This document shows positions 22,320 to 31,525 of a DNA stretch of 64,000 nt, one piece after another (the stretch's first letter is position 1; the number at the start of each line of letters is the position of its first letter). Source of the stretch: Rosa chinensis (Eukaryota > Streptophyta > Magnoliopsida > Rosales > Rosaceae); NCBI RefSeq assembly GCF_002994745.2, contig NC_037090.1, positions 10,227,501 to 10,291,500 on the forward strand, in the 5' to 3' direction. The position numbers and the translations under genes are program-made. The notes under the pieces were generated by a model. It worked only from the letters and a program-made list of their open reading frames with translations, had not been told where the DNA came from and did not search any database.

Positions 22320-23070
22320 AGACTAGACAGGATTGTACTAGCTAGTATGCATGTACTGCTTCTGTTGTGTGTTGCAAGTGTGTAACGACCAGTGAACGTG
22401 GTTGTCGTTTGTTGTATAATAAAGTAGTGAAAGTTTGTACCCAGTAATTTCTGTTTTAATAACAAGTGCCGCTTTATCACATCCCAAAAGATTTTGGTAC
22501 CTGATTAAGTTAGAAAAATTAACTGGAATTTAGGACTTTGATTTGTAACACAGCAGGATAAAACAATGCAAGGGCAAGATGCAGAAAGCAAAACCAGGGG
22601 AAACACCAAATAGAAGCAATCAGCACTTATATTGCCATATAGCTAGGGACATTTCAGGAACTGAAACAAAATTTTGGACTACGTACAACTCTACAAGTAT
22701 CCGGGACTTGAATTCCAGAAAAGTTGGTTCATGATAGAGGAGATCAGTACTTGTCCTCACAGTAGAAGCTAAATGGTTGCTTTTGATCCTGGACCGACAG
22801 ATGCCGGAGTAGAAGGATATTCCAAATTTTCATATCGAATTCAAATTCCTTGTGACGCAAGATATAAAATGAGTTTTCTTTTTTTGTCTCTCATCCTTAT
22901 TTAAGTAGATTTTTGGAGAGGCGTACTTTGGGGAGGTTTTAGAGATTGAGCTTGGTTGCGTTTTTCAAGCACAACGATTTAGTTTTGCTACTTCAACGCA
23001 TTTACACTATAAATCAAATTAAGTACGTGGTTTTTGTCTGGGCAATGATACGAGACTTCATTAGACCTAA
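22320..23070. other. 3' flank of Em copy 1 and spacer
   Basis: 3' UTR-like DNA with 'aataaag' near 22420, then AT-rich spacer with no supported gene. Confidence 0.6.
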
Positions 23071-23191
23071 AATTTGTGGTCTCAAATCCTAGGTGTCATG
23101 TCATGTAAGTAAATACAAATTTTATTTTCAATAACAAATAGGTGATGTGTGTAGATACATAGCATGACACCTAACGTTGAGACCACAAATC
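23071..23191. mobile_element. Foldback MITE-like element
   Basis: Two arms of about 40 bp, 'atttgtggtctcaa...aggtgtcatg...' at 23071-23110 and its reverse complement at 23152-23191, around a 40-bp AT-rich loop. Neither a TSD nor a superfamily is clear. Confidence 0.6.
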
Positions 23192-23455
23192 ATTTTCGTT
23201 TTTTTTTTTTTTTTTTTTTTTTAAGAATGCACATTGCTTGGCTTTTAAGAACATTCATCGGATGAACTTCTCTTCTTCTTATTTTTTTTCGAATGAAACT
23301 GTGGCAGGGATCTAGCATTCTAGCTATACATTAAAGATCGAAATACCCACTTTGACTTTGGTATAATGACGAGAAGATTCGATCGATCTCCAGGTACCCT
23401 GAAAAAAAAAAAAAAAAGTAACAAGGAAGATGTATAAGAAGATAAGTACAAAGCT

Positions 23456-23784
23456 ATGGATCGGTCTGATCGAATCAGTATGTCACCACAAAGCTATGGA
23501 CTTTGGACCCGTGTCATTCGTAATAATATACATATCCAAAAGCACCAGCGTACGTGTCCCTGTACATCTGTCCATCAGCCGCGTTTAGCCATGCATACCG
23601 TGTCAGTACATCCTTTCTTTGCCGCTCCAGACCTTCAGTCAGACAGTCACCTTTCAATTAAGCTCCTTTAATCCTATATTATAAGAAGCCAATTAATACC
23701 TCACATTTCAACTCGTCGTCAATTGATCGAAGGTCATAGATAAGAGAAACAAAGTATTGAGAGCTTTAACTTTATAAGAAAATC
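23456..23784 (+). promoter_or_regulatory. Promoter of Em-like gene 2
   Basis: Shares the family module: 'tcaccacaaagctatgga' (23481), ABRE 'tacgtgtc' (23551), 'catcagccgcgtttagcc' (23573-23590), RY element 'catgca' (23590), 'accgtgtc' (23597) and a TATA-like 'tatattataa' (about 23675). RY plus ABRE is the typical ABI3/ABI5 seed promoter combination. Confidence 0.78.
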
Positions 23785-24193
23785 ATGGCCTCGGAACAGG
23801 AGAGAAGGGTTCCCCAGAAGAGGGCAGAGCTGGACGAAAAAGCACGGCGGGAAGAGATTGTTGTTCCCGGTGGAACTGGTGGCAAGAGCCTCGAGGATCA
23901 GGAGCACCTTGCTGAAGGTACGTATTAGTTTGGCTATAGTGTAACATGCTTTGTACGTGTGTTAATTTGTTTTCATTAGTTTAGCTAACGTTTTGTGCTT
24001 GCATGGTAATGAAGGACGACACAAGGGAGGGGAGAAGGGAGGGCAGACAAGGAAGGAGCAGATAGGCCATGAAGGGTACCATGAGATGGGCAAGAAGGGT
24101 GGACTCAGCACCAAGGACGAGTCCGGAGGAGAGCGTGCTGCTGAGGAGGGTGTTCCGATTGACGAGTCCAAGTACAAAACTAAGAGTCGTTGA
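23785..24193 (+). CDS. Em-like group-1 LEA protein (copy 2)
   Basis: Exons 23785-23917 and 24015-24193, GT-AG, 103 aa. The first exon is the same length as in copies 1, 3 and 4 (133 nt). It begins [20 protein letters not shown]. Exon 2 has one full Em repeat preceded by a partial '[14 protein letters not shown]' expansion, then '[18 protein letters not shown]' and the SKYKTKSR end. It is intact, with canonical splice sites and its own promoter module, so probably functional. Role as for copy 1. Confidence 0.95.
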
Positions 24194-24913
24194 TCCAAAT
24201 GATGAGCCTCTTTTAAGCTCGAGACCTAGCTAGCTTGGCTTGTTTACGTCTTGCTATGACTAGAGTAGGGATCGATAATGTATTATGTGTAGCGTACTGT
24301 TGTTGCTTGTTGTCTAGCTATGAAACTCTTGGATTGCTTTACTTCCTACTCTTCTTTCTTTAATTATTTATGAATTGGACTGCTAAATAACGGCTGTTTT
24401 ATCCCCCAACTTCCAGAGCTAGCAATTGGGACTGCGAAGATATTGCTAGCTCTGATACAGATATCACCAGTATTGCAATTTATTTATGAAAATACGTAAC
24501 AACTATATATCTTCGAGTAGCTAGCCCTTGCTTCATGTGTGGTGGATCTGTCTAATTATTCTTTATTTGTTATTAATTTCTAGCATTCTCTGGAATCCGA
24601 AATTGGGTACAGTTGTAATTAAGTTAAGTTCCGTGCTGGAGGCAATGGCTTCTGCTAGTGCATGGACATCATAGTCCCATCCTTGGCAAACATAGAATTT
24701 ATTGACCTCATGTTTATATCATATTTAGGGGGGATAATAGTCGAGGCAATGTCTATTGTTTGCGATAAAGATTAGAAAGCCCATTAATCTTTTATTTCTC
24801 CTATAGTTTAGGACTCACTGCCTAGTATGTTATAGTGTCAGTTAAGCATTTATAGCTAGCTGCTTAAACGGTATTTCTTTCTTTTGCCCACTTCTTGTAG
24901 GCTTATTTGTGTT
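24194..24913. other. 3' flank of Em copy 2
   Basis: 3' UTR and AT-rich spacer with no supported gene. Confidence 0.6.
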
Positions 24914-24922
24914 ATGCTTCTT

Positions 24923-25356
24923 TTTTTGTTTTTTGAACTCGAAACGACAGGCTATATTAAAAGAATCAAAGAGATTACATTAATTAGGTAGAGAGGAGAT
25001 CCTCCAATATTGTGGGAACTGGTCCACACCAAGAAATCAATAAACCTGCGTCTAGAGCACACTTAGTCAACTTATGAGCTAAAACATTAGCTTCCCTAAC
25101 AACATGAGCAAACAAACAATTCTGAAGAGAAGACATAGAGTGAACAATATCATCCACCAACCTACTAAGCTTAGAGGTATCTTCACCCTCGGCCTGTATA
25201 GCATTGGCTAACTGAAGACAATAAGTTTCAAACACAACCGGTGACAACCCAAATTGTTCCACCACCTGACAAGCAAGACGCCCAGCAAAAGCTTCAACCA
25301 ATACCGGGGATAGCAGTCATAGCACTACACTCACACTAGCACAAGCCCCAGCAACA
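24923..25356 (-). mobile_element. 5'-truncated LINE (RNase H end only)
   Basis: About 434 bp on the minus strand, ending in a poly-A tract (T-run at 24921-24935 on plus). It is bounded by a 9-bp TSD, atgcttctt, at 24914-24922 and 25357-25365. The ORF 25301-24984 encodes the end of the plant LINE RNase H domain: 'VVFETYCLQLANAIQAEG', 'HVVREANVLAHKLTKCALDA' and the terminal 'TILEDLLST'. The catalytic first half is absent through 5' truncation, so it is not functional. Confidence 0.88.
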
Positions 25357-25365
25357 ATGCTTCTT

Positions 25366-26285
25366 GATTTGTGTTGTTGTGAACCCAAGGTATCTGAGAA
25401 TAATAAACAAGAATGATAATGGCTGTGTTTATATGTTTGGTAAATCTATGCTATTGTTTGGTTGGAAGTTGTTTCATTAGTATATAATTTCTCTAATATG
25501 TAGGTGATCTGTTGAAACTAGCATTGTTAATGACATGAGTATTTATTATTATTTTTTTTAAATAACACATTATGATCACTTTTAGGACTCCTCCATTGTG
25601 AATCTTAACCGATTGATGTCTTGTTATAGTTTGATCACCAATAAGAAGAATTAAGTTGTTATGTTAACAGTGCATCAAGTCCTCTGAACTGCATTATTTT
25701 ACCTAGTTTTCCCAATCAAAAATATAAATAACATGAAGATGTAAGCGTAGCTAGACTTTTGTGTGGTATGCTTATATTTACATGTAGTATTTGATATCTG
25801 TGATATGTTATTGAAAGTGGAGAACCTTATTTGGCATCAAGAGCATAATGGTTTAGATAGGTTATAGTATTTTACTCTTGGAGAATGATTTGGGCTAGAA
25901 AATTAGACCAAACATAATGTCAATTGATTAGGGTTTGTTAATACTTTGGTAATATTTTCTTCATATGAACCAAAGCAGGGATGTTTCATGTTAATACAAA
26001 TGGAGATGAAAGCAGTTTATCAGAGTATTAGTATACAATCTCTAAGGAGTTGAGCATCAAAGCAAAGGATATCTAACATTGAAAGAAAGGAAATTGATCA
26101 TATTTAGGATATATGGAACTACCAACGAATCCTTTTGTATAAATCTGTCATTCATTCGTAAGATTAGTTTCATCAAAAGATTGAGGTCACAAACACAATG
26201 AGCATTTCAATCAGAAAAAATGACAAATATGAAACCCCCAAAATGATGATAGAATTACAAAGTCTGAGTCAGTGAGTTGTGTATC
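25366..26285. other. AT-rich spacer
   Basis: No gene, repeat border or RNA gene recognised. Confidence 0.55.
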
Positions 26286-26438
26286 TCAAGCCTTCTTTTT
26301 CCTGCCTAGCATAGGTCTCTTCCCAATCATTGAACTACTCGACCTGGAAGTTGTCAGCAGCCCACGCAGTATGGCCAAAACACCTAACCCCAGGAAAGGG
26401 AAGTACGTAAACAACAACTTATCAGAAGCCTTGCCAGA
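26286..26438 (-). CDS. Possible terminal exon of an unidentified small membrane protein
   Basis: A 153-nt open stretch follows a good acceptor ('ctgatttag') and ends in a stop. It reads 'SGKASDKLLFTYFPFLGLGV', then 'LAILRGLLTTSRSSSS' and 'MIGKRPMLGRKKKA'. That gives one hydrophobic segment (about residues 9-26) followed by a basic tail. It looks coding in composition, but no upstream coding exon was found. DNA at 27000-27160 on the same strand resembles a 5' leader with a short ATG ORF. It could be a remnant of a host gene or captured exon, and the family was not recognised. Confidence 0.35.
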   Translation of the reverse strand, partial: SGKASDKLLFTYFPFLGLGVLAILRGLLTTSRSSSSMIGKRPMLGRKKKA

Positions 26439-27181
26439 CTAAATCAGTTTTGATAACATAGTCACATGAAATTTCACAAAAGCAAAGAATATCAAACAAA
26501 AGAAAGTTGCAGAGATAGACAATCCAATATGAAACAGAATTTCAACAATTCAGACTTTAGAAAAGAGAAAATCTCCATCCCTCACAACCTAATTATAAAA
26601 TTTTCATCACTATAAGTAAACATTAAGGACAAGTTGGTGGCTTAAACACATTTCTTATCCGGCAATGTTGTTATGTTTCTAATCCAATGCATACCTAAAA
26701 TGAGGATTCGAATGTTGTTATGTTTCTAATAATGCATACCTAAAATGAGGATTCGAACATAATCTGACATAAATGCATCATCAGAGGTTTAGAGTGAGCT
26801 GACAGCTCTTACACCATTTTGATGTTACAATTTAACTGATGTTAACAGTAGGTGGAAGTTTACAAAATTCTCTTAGCTAGTCTGTTTCAAGTTTCAACCA
26901 ATGTGTATTTTCAGGCCACACTGTCTCACAACATGAGTTTAAGTAAGTAACAAGCTTTACATCAGTTGCCTGAACCTAAACAGCTCCAAAATACCCAACC
27001 CAATGAAAACTTTAGGGTTTGGGAATTCTGATTTGGGGGTTTTGGGGCTTCTTCTATTAGATTTTTGTAAATTCAAAGACAAGAGAAACTAAGGATGGAG
27101 AGAACTGCAGCGGAGAAGTGATAGCGGAGTGATGTTCAGGCCGCCATGGATCTAACACGTTAGAATTTCAACTATGGACCA
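26439..27181. other. Possible intron and leader of the preceding exon
   Basis: AT-rich. It contains a 27-bp direct duplication ('gcatacctaaaatgaggattcgaa', near 26690 and 26735). No coding exon was identified. Confidence 0.4.
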
Positions 27182-27232
27182 AGAAGGAAGAAGGAAGAAG
27201 GAAGAAGGAAGAAGGAAGAAGGAAGCAGAAAG
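27182..27232. repeat. (GAAGAAG)n microsatellite
   Basis: Seven-base unit 'gaagaag' repeated about seven times. Confidence 0.9.
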
Positions 27233-27329
27233 AAAAAGGAAAATAAAGGCAGATAGAGAAGAACCATATTCACAGTTCCGAGAAAAAAAAAATTCACTTG
27301 ACTAACCATGTTCTTTTTTTATGGTCAAT

Positions 27330-27930
27330 AGTAGTAATTAAGGTTGTAATTTTGATAATGCTTCAATATTCCAACACAAAGTGGTATAATTGATGATAGA
27401 ACGAATTATTATAAAAAGCGGTAGTCAAGTTGTAATTAGTGTTAATATTTCACTATAACAAGTTTGAGAAACGTTTTACCAATAAAACAATGAATTGTGG
27501 TAAAAAGTGATAATTTAATTGTATTAAGTTTTAATACTTAACTATTACAAGTTTTCAGAACCACTTTACTAATAAAACAACGAATGGTTGCTATAATGGT
27601 AAAACTTTATATATTTAAGTAAATTTGCGGTGATTTACGGTGTAATAAGATTGTCTATTTTGTAATTACTGTCGTTTTGGAGTTATTTACTTATTTGACA
27701 ATGTTTTTTTCTAGATTTTACAGCAATTGAGGTCCAAAGTAATAACCAAGGTTGTGTTTGTGGTAATTCTTCAATATTATAAGTTTAAGAACCACCGGTG
27801 AGACAACGAATTGTTGTAGAAGTAGTAATCAAGCTCTTACTTGTGGTAATTTTTTATATTACAAGTCTAAGAACCATTTTACTAATGTGACAATGAATTG
27901 CTGTCAAAGTGGTAAAACTTTATGTATATA
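27330..27930. repeat. Degenerate ~100-bp tandem repeats
   Basis: At least five degenerate copies of a unit containing 'attacaagttt-agaacca-ttta-ctaataaaacaa-gaattg-ggtaa'. Related fragments continue at 29622-29789 and 31526-31900, so the two MULEs inserted into this older AT-rich repeat tract. Confidence 0.6.
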
Positions 27931-28693
27931 TTGTAAAGGGTATTTTGCACCAACAGTGTCTGGAGACTTGGGTGACTGACAATATGATACCCGAACTTAC
28001 AAAGTTATCAAAGTAATACCCAGACTCAATTTTTTGTATCTCCGTCATACCCACAGTCATTTTCCGTCACAGAGCCGTCAAATTTGACCACGTGCAACGC
28101 ACGTGACTCGTTGACGGAGGGCAAAAAAGACTTTTTCAATTGATATCATCCTAAACTCGATCAAATCCTCAAATTCTTCCAAAATAACAACACTCGGACA
28201 AAAACCCTGACCAAACTCATTCCCAAACTTGGATTCAGAAAATGCCTAAAAAATAATGGGGTGCCTTTCGATTCAAGACCAAGGTGAGAAGGAGATGATA
28301 TGTTTGGCATATCGACCAGAGAATCTGCTTTACAATCTCATCATCAACACCAAAACCAGGTGGATATGAACACCAAATGGCCAACCCAGATTTCTAAGCC
28401 CAAAAATTTCCAGATGGTTACTGAAGCCATCTAGAAGAAAACCAAATGAATAGATCAAAAACTTGAAATCAATCAAAAACACAAAAACAAACATTCAAGA
28501 TTCAAAGGACAAGAAAACAACTAGATTGCAACACTTGAATCCAGAAATTCATCATTTTTATGTTCTTGAACCCAGCCAAAATGCAAAAGAAGAAAATTTC
28601 AGCAATTGTTAATTCGTTCATGTTCTGAACCCAGCACCTTCCACCATTTTCTCTCTCAAGAGGTACCTGCAGCGGCCCTTGACTAGGTTTAGG

Positions 28694-28834
28694 TCACGGT
28701 GAAAAACCAACCTTGCACAAATTAGTAAATCGAGCCTTGACAGGGTCTGAATCTCCAGTTCCTGAATTCGAATTGTTGGATGCAGAAACCTCCGGCTTTG
28801 TATCTTCCTTATTCAGCACAGCAGGTGGACTCAT
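28694..28834 (-). pseudogene. Captured 5' UTR and first exon of a retinoblastoma-related (RBR) gene
   Basis: An ATG-started ORF of 46 codons. It reads MSPPAVLNKEDTKPEVSASN, then '...GDSDPVKARFTNLCK', which is how plant RBR proteins begin (an MSPPA.. acidic leader, then 'EARF-x-x-x-CKNGL'). At the point where 'LCK|NGL' is expected, the DNA reads 'tgcaag|gttggttttt', which looks like the exon 1 donor and start of intron 1. The frame stops 4 codons later. The 'gagctagggttt' leader before the ATG resembles the donor gene's 5' UTR (up to about 28975). It lacks the A and B pockets and cannot act as RBR. Confidence 0.7.
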
Positions 28835-28979
28835 CTAAACCCTAGCTCAACCAAAAATCAAAAACTCAATCCCAAATCCTTAATTTCTAAGATTCGTCCA
28901 AAAAAGAAGCGAAATTTTCAAAACCCAGAACACAAATCTTTATCTCATCTACTCAATTTCTTCATCGAAATTCAAACTC

Positions 28980-29226
28980 AGGCGCCGTCTATAGCGAGAT
29001 CGAGGATCGGGTAATCATGGAGGTTGGATAATGGAATTATAAGAGAGATCGATGACTTGTTGGTGGATGTTCTCGGAAGTGATGATTCCGATGATGTTGC
29101 AAAAGCTCGCCGATGCGATCCACGGCTTGTTTGACTGTGGAGTCGGAGCCGAGGTTGAAGATCATGCCGGACTCGACGACCTTGTAGGCGGCAATTTTCT
29201 TCAACTCACCTTGGGTCAGAATTGAA
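28980..29226 (-). pseudogene. Captured fragment of ribose-5-phosphate isomerase
   Basis: Reading minus from 29226: 'LTQGELKKIAAYKVVESGMI', 'LGSDSTVKQAVDRIGELL', then after a small deletion and frame change 'GIITSENIHQQVID', and finally 'YPILDLAIDGA'. This follows RpiA family order (L-T-Q-x-x-L-K-K-x-A-A-x-x-A-V, G-L-G-T-G-S-T, G-I-P-T-S-x-x-T-x-x-Q-A, V-D-L-x-I-D-G-A-D-E-V-D). The phosphate-binding GTGST loop is altered to GSDST, two residues of 'EFVESG' are lost, and the enzyme's last two thirds are absent. It is non-functional alone and directly precedes the RBR leader in the same orientation. Confidence 0.8.
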
Positions 29227-29621
29227 GAGCTGAAAACAGAGATTGGGAAAGAGAGGAGGCAAGAAAAGGGTCTTCCATTTGTGCGACACTAAGACTTTTG
29301 GTCAGATCAACAGAAAAAGTTGAAGAGAGTAGGGTGGGGGGGGACTGGGCGAGAGTGTAGATGAAGAAGACGAGAGGTGGAGAAGGGTGTAAAAAAAAAT
29401 GCTAGATTTAGGGTAAATCAGTCTTTTTATCTTCATTTTATGACTCACGTGCGTTGCACGTGGTAAAGTTAACAGCTCCGTGACGGAAAATGACCGCGGG
29501 TATGACGGAGATACGAAAAATTGAGTCTGGGTATTACTTTGATAACTTTGTAAGTTCGGGTATCATATTGTCAGTCACCCAAGTCTCCAGACACTGTTGA
29601 TGCAAAATACCCTATTGTAAA

Positions 29622-29789
29622 TGAGGCATGAGTCCTTACTTGTGTATTAAAGTCCTATATTATGTAATTTAATACTTTTCTTGTGTAAATCTCATCATCC
29701 ATGAGATAATTACTCATTTGATAATGCATTTTACTATAAATTACAACAATTGAGTTATAACGTTGTAATTATGGTTGTTTTCATGATAA
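29622..29789. other. Short host spacer between two MULEs
   Basis: AT-rich remnant of the older repeat tract, between the two Mutator-like insertions. Confidence 0.6.
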
Positions 29790-30192
29790 TTACTTGAAGG
29801 ACAAAATACTGTTTACTCCATATACTTATAGGGAGTCGACGTTTCAGTCCCTCGCCTTTCAATTTCACCTAAAAACTCTCTAAACTCTCCAATTTCACCC
29901 GATTGGTCCTTGCGGTCAGTTTTTCGTCAAAATCTCTGTTAAATTGCTGACGTGACATTCCTTACACCCTGAAATGTCTATAATACCCTCAGTTATTATT
30001 TCTTTTATATTTTTTTCTCTTTTTTTAATTTTTTTTTTTTTTACCTCTTCTTCTTCTTCCCCTCTCTCCGCCTCTGTTTATATTCTCTTTGTCGCCTTGT
30101 TTCATACTCAACTCCATCTGACTGCACACAAGCAACAGATCCTCCATGCACTCTTCTCTCGTCGTTGGATCATTAAAACCATCATTTACCAT

Positions 30193-30440
30193 CTATCTCC
30201 TCCTCCTCATCAGCCACCACCACCTCCATTTTCCCCTCCGCCACCGCCCACCGCCTCCATCATCATCGAAATCTTCATCCGACTCCTCTTCCAAATCCTG
30301 ATTCGAATCTTCTTCATTTTCCAACTCCTCCTCGGATCCCTTCAAGCCCTCCTCGTCTTCCACATCTTCCTCCTCCAAACCTTTCTCGTCCTTCTTCTCC
30401 TCCAAACCTTCCCAGTAGCCCTTGCAAACTTAACAACTGT
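30193..30440 (-). pseudogene. Acidic low-complexity coding-like segment in the MULE
   Basis: On the minus strand one frame reads 'EEKKDEKGLEEEDVEDEEGL' and continues Glu/Asp/Ser-rich to 'EESDEDFDDDGGGG'. It may be part of the captured gene cargo or simply translation of a GAA/GAG-rich tract. The overlapping plus-strand ORF (29974-30534) is Leu/Ile/Pro-rich only because it is the complement of the same tract. Confidence 0.3.
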
Positions 30441-30599
30441 CCAAAAACAACACAAAACCCTACCAACCCTAATTCGAAACACTTCCCTAACTCATATATC
30501 CAATTCTCAATCACATAACAAGAACTTAAGCTAAAAAAAAAAAATTTGATAAAATTAAGGAAAAATGTGAAGTAAAGGTTGAAGCTTTTACCTTTATTG

Positions 30600-31052
30600 A
30601 GGGATTATGGGGAGGGTTCCATGGTCTCAACTCCGAACCCCACCTTACTGGTGTGATCAACAAAACATACATTTACAATGCCCATATTTACAACTTCAAA
30701 GTCTCACTGCCACCACCTAAAACCCGATCAACCTCACCGGAACAACCAACCAGCCCACCCGCCCTACAATTCGGAGCGAAACACCCCTCCGTCTCTCTCT
30801 CCTCGCACTCCGTCCTCTACTTCAAGTCCGATGCTTTTTGCCCATTAGAAACCGCCACCACAGCGGTTTACACATGCTCGATGCGATGATGGTGCACCCG
30901 ATTCTCGACCCGACCTCGCATTGGTGTAGGATATTGGACTCGCACTCTCTGTAGGCTTTGGCCCAAGTTTTCGGGTCGCGGAATGCCAGCACGTATGGGC
31001 CGGACGACGGGTTCGGGTAGGGAATTGGGGTTTGGGAGACAGTGGCGTCCAT
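30600..31052 (-). pseudogene. Captured fragment of an unidentified host gene
   Basis: It begins at an ATG (31052) with 'MDATVSQTPIPYPNPSSGPY', then 'LAFRDPKTWAKAYRECESNI' and 'LHQCEVGSRIGCTIIASSMC'. It continues 'KPLWWRFLMG' before losing frame. In another frame 'ASDLK' and 'ECEERETEGCF' follow. Composition, the cysteine pattern and a good ATG suggest a real donor exon, and frameshifts and stops show it is broken. I do not recognise the family. Confidence 0.5.
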
Positions 31053-31525
31053 GGTTGAGATAGAAAGGATATGGAGGTAGGTGAGAGTTGTGAAAGCCCT
31101 AGAGAGTTAAAAATGGGGGCAATTGAAATTGGGGGAATTCAGAGAAAGGAAGAGTCTTTGTTGGGTTTAATCAAGAACGGAACATGGGGTAGAGGTTGGT
31201 GTGGCTGAAGGTTGCAGTGAAGAAGAGGATGGAGATAAACGGAGGAGGAGAGAGGGGAAGAAGAAGAAGAGGTAAAAAAATAATAATAAAATAAAATAAA
31301 ATAAAATAAAATAAAAAAATAACTGAGGGTATTATAGACATTTCAGGGTGTAAGGAATGCCATGTCAGCAATTTAACAGAGATTTTGAATGAAAACTGAC
31401 GGCAAGGACAAATCGGGTGAAATTGGAGAGTTTAGAGAGTTTTTAGGTGAAATTGAAAGGCGAGAGACTGAAACGTCGACTCCCTATAAGTATAGGGAGT
31501 AAACAATATTTTGTCCTTACTTGAA

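Larger units (their letters stand above)
27938..29612. mobile_element. Pack-MULE carrying RPI and RBR fragments
   Basis: TIRs of about 170 bp begin 'gggtattttgcaccaacag' on the left and, reversed, 'gggtattttgcatcaacag' on the right, and run to a shared 'cacgtgcaacgcacgtga' palindrome. A perfect 9-bp TSD, tattgtaaa, lies at 27929-27937 and 29613-29621. Length is 1675 bp and there is no transposase. The interior holds two host-gene fragments, both on the minus strand: ribose-5-phosphate isomerase and the first exon of a retinoblastoma-related gene. TIR arms are close to 90 percent alike by eye, so the element is not very old. Confidence 0.9.
29799..31516. mobile_element. Second MULE, probably a Pack-MULE
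   Basis: TIRs of about 200 bp begin 'ggacaaaatactgtttactcc' (one base differs on the right) and include 'agggagtcgacgtttcagt' and 'gggtattatagacatttcag' in reverse. A perfect 9-bp TSD, ttacttgaa, lies at 29790-29798 and 31517-31525. Length is 1718 bp. The TIRs are unrelated to those of the neighbouring Pack-MULE, so it is a different family. The interior has GC-rich, coding-like DNA on the minus strand. Confidence 0.88.

Noticed and set aside
29974..30534. 186-codon plus-strand ORF rich in Leu, Ile and Pro
   Set aside because: It lies within the MULE TIR and a pyrimidine-rich tract, and its composition follows from the complement of a GAA/GAG-rich stretch. No domain.
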